Both the position numbers and the translations under genes were made by a program. Positions 1-5,633 of a DNA stretch of 5,938 bases are shown piece by piece. The stretch is from Candidatus Coatesiibacteriota bacterium. Its GTDB lineage: Bacteria; B130-G9. The notes below the pieces were generated by a model. It had not been told where the DNA came from and searched no databases. It was given only the letters and a program-made list of their open reading frames with translations. Within the stretch, counting starts at the first letter, position 1, and every line of letters starts with the position of its first letter. The DNA lies in NCBI GenBank assembly GCA_016929465.1, contig JAFGIT010000327.1, positions 1 through 5,938 on the forward strand. Direction: 5' to 3'.

Positions 1-246
1 CACGATGTCGGCAGTATCCGGCAACGATCTGTGGTGGAAAGCGACCTCATGTCCGCATTGTCTCAGGATCGCCGCAAGGTATCCGTGCGCGGGCAGCGGC
101 AGATGTATCCCTGTCTTCTTTGCCATCTGCAGGAACCGCGCCCGCAGGGACTTGCCGACCCGAAAAGCGGTCCCGCAGCCCCCGGCCCAATCCTTGTAGA
201 TCAGGTTACGGCCATCGCTCGGTATATCGATTAGAGCAATCTTCAT
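1..246 (-). CDS. N-terminus of a B12-binding radical SAM protein (partial, runs off left edge)
   Basis: Reading the minus strand from the ATG at 246 gives 82 uninterrupted codons to the window edge, so the gene is 3'-truncated by the window. It opens MKIALIDIPSDGRNLIYKDW, continues AGGCGTAFRVGKSLRARF, and later has LPAHGYLAAILRQCGHEV. A short beta strand (KIALIDIP), then the K-D-W-A-G-G-x-G-T-A-F and G-Y-L-A-A-I-L-x-x-x-G-H-E-V pattern, is what I know from the N-terminal cobalamin-binding (Rossmann-like) domain of B12-dependent radical SAM proteins. The CxxxCxxC iron-sulfur motif would lie beyond the edge, so radical SAM chemistry is inferred and not seen. The start is firm because an in-frame TGA lies two codons upstream. 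The ribosome-binding site is weak (GAAG close to the ATG). The gene diverges from the methyltransferase at 387. Substrate is unknown. Confidence 0.72.
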   Translation of the reverse strand, partial: MKIALIDIPSDGRNLIYKDWAGGCGTAFRVGKSLRARFLQMAKKTGIHLPLPAHGYLAAILRQCGHEVAFHHRSLPDTADIV

Positions 247-386
247 ACTTCAACATCACTTATATAATGGGATAAGTTAAGCCGAACAAAACGGGCAACA
301 AACATAATCTATAATACCTTGACTACAAAGCCCAAATTAAACCTTCCGGCCCGCTTGACAACTCGGCGCAAACATCGGAGTCTGGG
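247..386. promoter_or_regulatory. Divergent AT-rich intergenic region with candidate -10 boxes
   Basis: These 140 bases separate the leftward radical SAM gene from the rightward methyltransferase, so they should hold promoters for both. Roughly 250-340 is clearly more AT-rich than the flanking genes. Two perfect TATAAT hexamers occur on the plus strand, at 263-268 and 310-315. The second would give a leader of about 65 bases for the methyltransferase, but no convincing -35 box sits 16-18 bases upstream. A perfect TTGACA at 355-360 lies too close to the ATG at 387 to act as its -35. On the minus strand TATAAG at 264-259 is possible but would leave almost no leader. Which box is used is undecided. 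Confidence 0.35.
377..380 (+). promoter_or_regulatory. Ribosome binding site for the methyltransferase
   Basis: GGAG six bases before the ATG at 387. It supports that start over the in-frame ATG at 426. Confidence 0.6.
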
Positions 387-1247
387 ATGAAACTGGGAAC
401 ATCAAACTTCTTTGAGAGGGCCAAGATGCTGGAAGTTGTCGAGAAGACCTGGAATGAATTCTGGGCGTATTATTACCGTATAGAGCATCGCCACAATATC
501 CCTGGGATATTCGATTGGGACAAAAACCTTGTTGACTTCATCGAGACGGTCTGCGAATTGAAGCCGTCCGCCAGAGTTCTCGACCTCGCCTGCGGCGGAG
601 GGGACCAGGCCAAGCTCCTTTCGGCGAAGGGATATCGAGTAACGGGCATCGACATCGCACCGTGTCTGGTTGAGTTTGCCAAGGACATTTTCGCGAAGGA
701 GGGGCTGTCGGGTGAATTCCTGGTCGGGGATATGCGAAAAATCGGTTACGACAGCGAGTTCGACGCCTGCACTCTTCTTAGTGGCAGTTTCGGCTTCTTC
801 GGTGATGCCGAAGACCTCGAGCTACTCAAATCGATCCGACGCTCGCTGGTCCCCGGAGGCTATGCCTTCGTGATGTACCTATCCCCGGGAGCGAGGTCCA
901 ATCTTACCGGGAGGAAGGTGAGAAGCTGGTGCGAGATGAAGGATGGATGGGACCTTTTCGAGAACTGGTTCGATGAGGAGACCAAGATGTATCGTGGCAG
1001 GACTTTCATCATCCGTAGAGATGGCACGATGATCGTTCCGAAATCACAGCCCGGATACCATGCTGATGAATCGATCCGATGCTATTCAGTCGAGGAACTG
1101 AAGGCGATGCTAAACGAATCGGACCTCGAGTATATCGGGAATTACTCTAGCAAGGACTTCAGCAGACCCAAGAGCAGGGGGCCGAGCGCGTCAGCAAGTG
1201 ACATTCTCCTCGCGAGGCGTCCCATTGCAGGAACTGCATGTGGTTAG
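387..1247 (+). CDS. Class I SAM-dependent methyltransferase
   Basis: A 286-residue cytosolic protein predicted to transfer a methyl group from S-adenosylmethionine to an unknown acceptor. The Rossmann-fold landmarks appear in order. Motif I is VLDLACGGG (residues 64-72), with the glycine-rich SAM loop. VTGIDI (85-90) ends strand 2, its acidic residue being expected to hold the SAM ribose. GDM (114-116) is the adenine-contact region. DACTLLSGSFGFF (126-138) is the strand-4 / motif IV region, and RRSLVPGGYAFV (151-162) is the usual 'LkPGG' segment. An N-terminal helical extension of about 60 residues rich in Trp and Tyr (TWNEFWAYYYR) and a C-terminal cap of about 100 residues probably shape the acceptor pocket. 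The start has a GGAG site. It lies divergent to a predicted B12 radical SAM gene; a shared pathway is possible but only suggested by position. The acceptor cannot be told from the sequence. Confidence 0.88.
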   Translation: MKLGTSNFFERAKMLEVVEKTWNEFWAYYYRIEHRHNIPGIFDWDKNLVDFIETVCELKPSARVLDLACGGGDQAKLLSAKGYRVTGIDIAPCLVEFAKDIFAKEGLSGEFLVGDMRKIGYDSEFDACTLLSGSFGFFGDAEDLELLKSIRRSLVPGGYAFVMYLSPGARSNLTGRKVRSWCEMKDGWDLFENWFDEETKMYRGRTFIIRRDGTMIVPKSQPGYHADESIRCYSVEELKAMLNESDLEYIGNYSSKDFSRPKSRGPSASASDILLARRPIAGTACG

Positions 1248-1249
1248 CG

Positions 1250-1281
1250 CTGCGCTGAATTAGCGTGGCGCAGATCATTTT
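1250..1281 (+). terminator. Possible weak rho-independent terminator after the methyltransferase
   Basis: CTGCGC (1250-1255) pairs with GCGCAG (1268-1273), extended by two G-T wobbles to an 8-pair stem with an 8-base loop. It is followed after a few bases by TTTT (1278-1281), which also forms the loop of a second small hairpin, GATCA/TGATC (1273-1285). The T run is short and not directly attached to the stem, so activity is doubtful. The hairpin starts three bases past the methyltransferase stop. Confidence 0.25.
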
Positions 1282-1307
1282 GATCCAATCATAAATCGTC
1301 CAAAGAC

Positions 1308-1312
1308 GGAGG
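1308..1312 (+). promoter_or_regulatory. Ribosome binding site deciding a GTG start
   Basis: GGAGG eight bases before GTG at 1321. No comparable site precedes the in-frame ATG at 1351, so the GTG is preferred. Confidence 0.65.
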
Positions 1313-1320
1313 TAGAGCAG

Positions 1321-2124
1321 GTGCCAGAAGTCGAGATCAGGCAGACAACGATGCTGTTCAAAGGGAAGGGCTATCAGGCGCTGGGCTGGTTCATTCTCAT
1401 AGCGGTTCTTCATCTCCTCGTCATCCCAACGGCATGGATCGTCGCAGGATTCCTGGCCTGGGCTGTTAGGAGCATCACATTCAATGACGATACGACGGCC
1501 TCGTTCAGAGGTCGCGGCAAGAAGGTTTGGTGGGTATTCGCCGGACTCATCATATTCGGCTATCTCCCGCAGTTATCACGGCTGGTCGAGGGCGAGTTGC
1601 AGCGCGGTCTCGTCGCATTGGCCCTGACATTTTGCGTTCTGCCGATCGGGGCTGAGCTGTGGCTGAGGGTGATTCGGTGGACGGTGGAGGGCATCAGGCT
1701 CAATTTCGGTTCAGAGATGCATTTCAATGGAGAGTACATGCCGATGCTTGGCTGGATGGCTCTCTACACTGTCTCTTCGATGATTCTCATCCCCGTTCCT
1801 TGGGTCATTGTGGCGATTGTAAAGTATGTGTATCGCAATATTGAATTCGGAAGCAACAAGGTCCTCTTCGGAGGCACGGGCGGCGGTCTATTCTGGCGAG
1901 GATTGATCGTGATTTTGCCTGGTCTTGCTGTTGCGATAGCGGCAGGCGTGAGCATGGCTGAGGGTGCGGATAACTTGTGGCTTTTGATTGGCATTGGCGT
2001 CGTCGCTTTCATCGTAACTTCCTACCTATTGGTTTGGTTGGCCAGGTGGTTTGTAAGGTGCACAGTGATCAGCCGTCCGGATGATGCGCCTTTCGTAGGT
2101 GCCGGAGGCGAGGTCGCGGAGTGA
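1321..2124 (+). CDS. Six-segment membrane protein with an internal duplication, DUF898/YjgN-like
   Basis: A 267-residue integral membrane protein with hydrophobic stretches near residues 20-48, 68-84, 96-112, 143-170, 191-211 and 219-242. It is made of two copies of one unit. Residues 11-57 and 133-179 align without a gap and share F-x-G, LGW, IP-x-x-W and R-x-I-x-F at identical spacing. Each copy is followed by a second F-x-G-x-G (FRGRG at 62-66, FGGTG at 183-187) and another hydrophobic segment. This F-x-G-x-G / helix / R-x-I-x-F / F-x-G-x-G layout is what I associate with DUF898 (YjgN-type) proteins, whose function is unknown; the family call is from memory. There is no signal peptide, and the last 25 residues are polar and probably cytoplasmic. 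The gene starts at GTG with a good GGAGG. It lies 73 bases after the methyltransferase and 145 before the next operon, so it may be transcribed alone or with the methyltransferase. Confidence 0.75.
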   Translation: MPEVEIRQTTMLFKGKGYQALGWFILIAVLHLLVIPTAWIVAGFLAWAVRSITFNDDTTASFRGRGKKVWWVFAGLIIFGYLPQLSRLVEGELQRGLVALALTFCVLPIGAELWLRVIRWTVEGIRLNFGSEMHFNGEYMPMLGWMALYTVSSMILIPVPWVIVAIVKYVYRNIEFGSNKVLFGGTGGGLFWRGLIVILPGLAVAIAAGVSMAEGADNLWLLIGIGVVAFIVTSYLLVWLARWFVRCTVISRPDDAPFVGAGGEVAE

Positions 2125-2174
2125 CACAGAGAGGCCAATTTTGGACCGGACATACATGTTACCCAACACCAGCC

Positions 2175-2204
2175 TTGACAGGGATTGCTCCCGGATGTTA
2201 TTAG
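2175..2204 (+). promoter_or_regulatory. Candidate sigma70-type promoter for the FN3/DUF6754 operon
   Basis: A perfect TTGACA (2175-2180), an 18-base spacer and TATTAG (2199-2204, 4 of 6 to TATAAT). This would start transcription around 2211, about 60 bases before the TTG start at 2270. GATAAT at 2204-2209 is a better hexamer but its spacer of 23 bases is too long. It is the only good -35-like element in the 145-base gap, and the operon that follows has no other gap large enough for a promoter. No terminator-like hairpin with a T run was seen between 2125 and 2175. Confidence 0.45.
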
Positions 2205-2258
2205 ATAATCTCGCGTTAAGAATCTGTTAGGCACACGTCTCATTCGGATGCGGATATC

Positions 2259-2263
2259 AGGGG
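2259..2263 (+). promoter_or_regulatory. Ribosome binding site deciding a TTG start
   Basis: AGGGG six bases before TTG at 2270. The in-frame TAG at 2228-2230 and the lack of any in-frame ATG or GTG before the signal peptide leave TTG as the only start that keeps the export signal. The context AGGGGAATCGGTTGC closely matches that of the second FN3 gene at 5634. Confidence 0.6.
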
Positions 2264-2269
2264 AATCGG

Positions 2270-3484
2270 TTGCGGAATCTCTCTTCAGGTAGGTCTTCCT
2301 ACTCGTATTGGCTCTCGGTTCATGTTTTGGCGTTGTTTCTGGCATTGCTGATATCTGGCGAATGTTCCGCTGTTGCGACCCCCACTTCCGGGATAAGGCC
2401 TGGTGCGCCTATCAATCCCTCGGTGAAGGACAGACCAAACGATGAAGGAGGTGCGATCGAGATAACCTGGGAGGCCTCTTTCGACGATACGAGAGGCCGG
2501 GGTATAGTCAGATCCTATTCCATATTGCGATCGACGGAGGCAGTCAGCGGATTCGAGAAGGTCGGAGAGGTGGACTCCGGGCGCGGGCGTTACCTGTTCG
2601 TTGACGATGGCGTCGAGAACGGGAAGCGCCATTTCTACAAGCTGGTTTCCCAAACAAGCAGCGGAGCAATTTCTGAGCCGTGCATAATCGGCCCAATTTC
2701 AGCCTCAGCGCAATGGTTCCATTCGGAGAGATGGAATATGCTAATCGCGCTTATTATTGTATCTGCCTCTGTGTTGACATTCATCTCGATGGCCCGAAAG
2801 GGAAGGGATCTTTATATTAGGCCGATTGCGGGGCTTCAGGCAGTCGATGAGGCTGTCGGGCGCGCGACCGAGATGGGCCGACCAGTCCTTTATATTCCAG
2901 GCATTCTGGACATGGATGATGTGCAGACAATAGCTGGTGTAGCGATCTTGGGCCGGGTCGCGAGAAAGACAGCCGAATACGAGACCCCTCTTACCGTGCC
3001 TGTTTCTCGTTCTGTTGTTATGTCGGCCGCACAGGAGACCGTGAAGGAAGCTTATTGGGACGTTGGAAAACCCGATGCTTTCCATCCGGAGATGGTCCGT
3101 TATCTCACAGACGACCAGTTTGGCTTTGCGGCAGGTGTCGATGGGATCATGCTCCGGGAGAAGCCCGCGACGGTCTTCTTTCAGGGCGCCTTCTACGCCG
3201 AATCACTGATACTAGCGGAGACGGGGCATTCGATTGGAGCGGTCCAGATAGCCGGCACCGCGATGACATCTCAGCTGCCATTCTTCGTCACAGCCTGCGA
3301 CTACACACTGATAGGAGAGGAGCTCTTCGCGGCTGGTGCCTATTTGACCGAGGATCCGCGTCTTTTGGGGAGTCTGAAGGGGCAGGACGTGGCGAAGGGG
3401 CTCGCGATAGTATTCATTCTGATCGGTATCATTCTGGAGACGGCCGGATTCCACTGGCTGACCGAATTCCTCACGGTGAATTGA
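2270..3484 (+). CDS. Exported FN3-domain protein with membrane-anchored DUF6754-like domain
   Basis: A 404-residue protein, first gene of the operon. In order: a signal peptide or signal anchor (residues 1-34; arginines at 2 and 8, then a hydrophobic core at 18-29); a fibronectin type III-like beta domain (about 46-145) with GGAIEITWEAS, SYSILRS and HFYKLVSQ as strand landmarks; a membrane helix (156-174) followed by the basic ARKGRD; an alpha/beta domain of about 195 residues (180-375); and a final membrane helix (376-395). The second domain has IAGLQAVDEAVGRATEMGRP, QIAGTAMTSQLPFF, LIGEELFAAGAYL and LGSLKGQD. I recognise these as typical of DUF6754, a domain of unknown function; this is from memory, not a search. 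By the positive-inside rule FN3 is outside and the DUF6754-like domain cytoplasmic. No catalytic signature is evident. TTG is the only plausible start. The next gene follows after 13 bases. Confidence 0.8.
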   Translation: MRNLSSGRSSYSYWLSVHVLALFLALLISGECSAVATPTSGIRPGAPINPSVKDRPNDEGGAIEITWEASFDDTRGRGIVRSYSILRSTEAVSGFEKVGEVDSGRGRYLFVDDGVENGKRHFYKLVSQTSSGAISEPCIIGPISASAQWFHSERWNMLIALIIVSASVLTFISMARKGRDLYIRPIAGLQAVDEAVGRATEMGRPVLYIPGILDMDDVQTIAGVAILGRVARKTAEYETPLTVPVSRSVVMSAAQETVKEAYWDVGKPDAFHPEMVRYLTDDQFGFAAGVDGIMLREKPATVFFQGAFYAESLILAETGHSIGAVQIAGTAMTSQLPFFVTACDYTLIGEELFAAGAYLTEDPRLLGSLKGQDVAKGLAIVFILIGIILETAGFHWLTEFLTVN

Positions 3485-3497
3485 TGGAGACCTGGAT

Positions 3498-4136
3498 ATG
3501 AGACGAGAGATACCGCTGATCATCACATTCGTATGCGGCATCACGATGATCATCCAATTCTTCATTCCGCATTGGCCATTCAGCGATGTGAAGTCCTACT
3601 TCCAGCACACGTATATGATCATAGCTGCTTTCGCAATGATCTTGGGCATCTGCAATCTCACCAGGCTTCACATATTCAAGATCCGGGACAGGCGCGAGAA
3701 CTGGGGCTATAGCATCGTGCTTCTCGTCGGGCTTGCGATAATGGCGATTCCGGGTCTATTTCAGGGCATTCACGAAGGGACTATGTTCGAATTTCTTTTC
3801 AAGAATGCCCATGTACCGATGAATTCGACCATGTTCTCGCTCCTGGCTTTTTTCGTCGCATCCGCCTCCTATCGAGCTTTCAGGGCCCGCACATTTGACG
3901 CCGCATTGTTACTCATAGCGGGCTTTGCGGTAATGCTGGGACGTGCTCCAATTGGCGATACTCTTACCTCCTTCATGCCGGAGGGCTGGCAGATGTCGGA
4001 TCTCGCGAACTGGATAATGGCCTTTCCGAATACTGCGGGGCAGCGCGCTATCATGATGGGTTCCGGCCTCGGCATCGTTGCGACGTCTCTCAGGGTCATC
4101 CTCGGAATAGAGAGGAGCTATTTGGGCGGTGAGTAG
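3498..4136 (+). CDS. Conserved-looking six-helix membrane protein of the FN3/DUF6754 operon
   Basis: A 212-residue protein with hydrophobic segments near residues 6-24, 38-58, 70-88, 110-127, 134-150 and 184-203, so about six membrane helices with a short soluble tail. I do not recognise a named family. Notable elements: GICNLTRLHIFKIRDRRENW (50-69), a helix end with an unusually basic cytoplasmic loop; N-S-T-M-F (109-113) opening a helix; FRARTFD (128-134), a second basic loop; and VMLGRAPIGDTL (145-156) at a helix end. Charge placement suggests the basic loops are cytoplasmic. No transporter or enzyme signature is visible. The ATG has GGAGA (3486-3490) seven bases upstream, and the gene begins 13 bases after the DUF6754 gene, so the two are surely co-transcribed. 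A role as membrane partner of the neighbouring anchored soluble domains is an inference from position. Confidence 0.82.
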   Translation: MRREIPLIITFVCGITMIIQFFIPHWPFSDVKSYFQHTYMIIAAFAMILGICNLTRLHIFKIRDRRENWGYSIVLLVGLAIMAIPGLFQGIHEGTMFEFLFKNAHVPMNSTMFSLLAFFVASASYRAFRARTFDAALLLIAGFAVMLGRAPIGDTLTSFMPEGWQMSDLANWIMAFPNTAGQRAIMMGSGLGIVATSLRVILGIERSYLGGE

Positions 4137-4137
4137 T

Positions 4138-4992
4138 ATGGCGCCGGAGATGAGGGTGAGTATTGTCGAGCGGCTTAGGAATATTGACAGACGGGTCATA
4201 TTCGTCCTTGTAGCCGCTGCCGTAATCATTCCTTTGCTCCATCCTCTCGGCTTGCCTCTCAAGTCAAGCCCGCCCTCAAGTTCTCTATATCGTGAGATCG
4301 AGAATTTGGGGCCGGGTTCGGTTGTGCTGATGGCGTTCGACTATGACCCCGCGACGGATGTGGAGCTTGGGCCGATGAGTCTTGCACTTCTTAAGCACTG
4401 CTTCAGCAGGGGACACAAGGTCGTCAGTCTGGCGCTGTGGCCGATGGGCGCCTCGCTTGCCAGGGCAAGTTTCGCCCAGACCGCCGAGGAGTTCGGGGCG
4501 AAGTATGGTGTGGATTATGTGAATTTGGGCTTCAAGGCCGGCGGCATAGTCGTTATCGATTCTCTCGGAAAGAGCATCCATGAGAGCTTCCCCAAGGATG
4601 TCGATGGAACTCCACTTGAGGAGCTTCCTCTAATGAGGAATATCAACTCATACGCCGACATTGATTTCGTCTTGGGGCTATCCGCGGGCGACCCCGGGCT
4701 GCCGTTCTGGATAATGATAGCCCAGGGGCGCTACGGCAAGAAAGTCGGCGGAGGATGCACCGCCGTCTCCGCTCCGATGCTCTACCCCTACTACCCAAAC
4801 CAGTTACTCGGCCTTTTGGGTGGGATGAAAGGTGCCGCTGAATATGAACTCCTGATTGAAGCCAAGGGCTCGGCGACAAAGGGGATGGACGCACAGTCGA
4901 TTGCGCATGCCCTGATAGTCCTCTTTGTGATTATCGGCAACCTATTCTACTTCATGGGCCGAAGCCGGGAAAAAAGAGGTGGGCAGATATGA
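4138..4992 (+). CDS. Two-helix membrane protein with a ~200-residue soluble domain, function unknown
   Basis: The start is ambiguous. ATG at 4138 is preceded by GGTGA, while an in-frame GTG at 4129, overlapping the previous gene by 8 bases, has AGGAG 11 bases upstream. Residues below count from the GTG (287 in all). The layout is a basic N-terminus, membrane helix (23-43), soluble alpha/beta domain (about 47-255), membrane helix (259-276) and basic tail RSREKR. The basic ends suggest both termini are cytoplasmic and the domain extracytoplasmic. Conspicuous motifs: VVLMAFDYDP (65-74), YGVDYVNLGFKAGG (126-139), DVDGTPLEELPLM (157-169), GGGCTAVSAPMLYPYYPNQL (207-226), GLLGGMKGAAEYELL (228-242) and KGMDAQSIAHALI (251-263). 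Such dense Gly, Pro and acidic motifs look like a conserved binding site, but I know no named function. The C-terminal part resembles the end of the DUF6754-like domain upstream. The stop overlaps the next start as ATGA. Confidence 0.8.
   Translation: MAPEMRVSIVERLRNIDRRVIFVLVAAAVIIPLLHPLGLPLKSSPPSSSLYREIENLGPGSVVLMAFDYDPATDVELGPMSLALLKHCFSRGHKVVSLALWPMGASLARASFAQTAEEFGAKYGVDYVNLGFKAGGIVVIDSLGKSIHESFPKDVDGTPLEELPLMRNINSYADIDFVLGLSAGDPGLPFWIMIAQGRYGKKVGGGCTAVSAPMLYPYYPNQLLGLLGGMKGAAEYELLIEAKGSATKGMDAQSIAHALIVLFVIIGNLFYFMGRSREKRGGQI
4976..4982 (+). promoter_or_regulatory. Ribosome binding site inside the preceding gene
   Basis: GAGGTGG lies six bases before the ATG at 4989 and within the last codons of the preceding gene. 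With the ATGA stop/start overlap (4989-4992) it indicates translational coupling of the two genes. Confidence 0.6.
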
Positions 4993-5612
4993 CCGCTGAT
5001 ATTGGGACCTGGCTTGCAGCCTTTTTGACGCTCTGTATTTTCAGCTTCTTATATAAGGACAATCCGTTCTACAAGTTCGCGGAGCATCTTTTTGTGGGCA
5101 TCTCGGCCGGATACTGGCTCTGCTATCATTTTTGGAATACAGTAAAGCCAAACCTCTACGACAACCTGGTAGAGAAGGGTGAATGGCAATATCTGCTTCC
5201 CCTATTTCTTGGGATTTGCATGCTGTTAAGGCTGTTTTCTAAGATAGGGTGGTTCTCCAGATGGGCGATTGCATTCATGATCGGCTCCGGCGCCGGAATT
5301 ATGATCATCACCTATCTGCAGTCGAACTTTCTCGAGCAGATCAAGAGCACACTCGTCTCGCTTGATCCGGCAGGCTCGAGCTGGACTCAGGTGGCGAACA
5401 ACTCTCTGCTTTTCATAGGCGTTGTAACAGGATTGGTTTATTTCTTCTTCTCGAAGGCCCATACTGGAATTACAGGTGGCGTTGCCCGGGTCGGCGTCGT
5501 GTTTTTAATGATTTGCTTTGGCGCTTCTTTTGGTTATACTGTCATGGCGCGTATATCGCTTCTCATTGGAAGGATGTACTTTTTGCTTCACAATTGGCTT
5601 GGAGTCGTATGA
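4989..5612 (+). CDS. Second six-helix membrane protein of the FN3/DUF6754 operon
   Basis: A 207-residue protein with hydrophobic segments near residues 4-22, 32-50, 66-84, 90-110, 137-154 and 165-185, plus a less certain one at 188-203. I cannot assign a named family. The most distinctive stretch is YKDNPFYKFAEHLFVGISAG (22-41): the first cytoplasmic loop runs straight into helix 2 with charged, aromatic and small residues that look functionally constrained. NNSLLF (137-142) opens helix 5, and FLMICFGASFGYT (172-184) ends helix 6. These two sites have counterparts at identical spacing in the 212-residue protein at 3498. No transport or catalytic motif is seen. The ATG overlaps the previous stop (ATGA), and the next gene starts 21 bases on. 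The protein is probably a membrane subunit of the same complex, inferred from tight coupling. Confidence 0.82.
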   Translation: MTADIGTWLAAFLTLCIFSFLYKDNPFYKFAEHLFVGISAGYWLCYHFWNTVKPNLYDNLVEKGEWQYLLPLFLGICMLLRLFSKIGWFSRWAIAFMIGSGAGIMIITYLQSNFLEQIKSTLVSLDPAGSSWTQVANNSLLFIGVVTGLVYFFFSKAHTGITGGVARVGVVFLMICFGASFGYTVMARISLLIGRMYFLLHNWLGVV

Positions 5613-5620
5613 CTTGAATA

Positions 5621-5625
5621 AGGGG
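5621..5625 (+). promoter_or_regulatory. Ribosome binding site deciding a TTG start
   Basis: AGGGG eight bases before TTG at 5634. An in-frame TAA at 5619-5621 leaves TTG as the first usable start, and no in-frame ATG or GTG precedes the signal peptide. Confidence 0.6.
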
Positions 5626-5633
5626 AATCTAGG

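Noticed and set aside
5-234. Two overlapping plus-strand open frames of 64 and 67 codons at the left edge
   Set aside because: They lie opposite the radical SAM N-terminus, whose minus-strand frame has recognisable domain sequence; the plus-strand translations are Pro, Arg and Cys-rich with no fold-like pattern and no good ribosome site.
355-360. Perfect TTGACA before the methyltransferase as a -35 box
   Set aside because: A -10 at normal spacing would fall on the ribosome site and start codon region, and no -10-like hexamer is there.
2133-2147. Inverted repeat around CCAATTTTGG after the DUF898-like gene as a terminator
   Set aside because: Only about four base pairs form with a loop too small to fold well, and no T run follows.
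2363-2365. Cysteine at the end of the signal peptide (residue 32), with a similar one at residue 31 of the second FN3 protein (5724-5726), as lipoprotein sites
   Set aside because: The residues before the cysteines are SGE and VAY; Glu and Tyr at -1 do not fit the lipobox, which needs Gly, Ala or Ser there.
2741-3085. Minus-strand open frame of 114 codons inside the FN3/DUF6754 gene, with similar ones at 2285-2653 and 3212-3565
   Set aside because: Antisense shadows of a strongly supported coding frame; the translations are rich in Arg, His, Cys and Ser without domain pattern.
4618-4630. GAGGA/TCCTC hairpin
   Set aside because: It is inside a well-supported coding region (codons for Glu-Glu-Leu-Pro) with no T run; chance.
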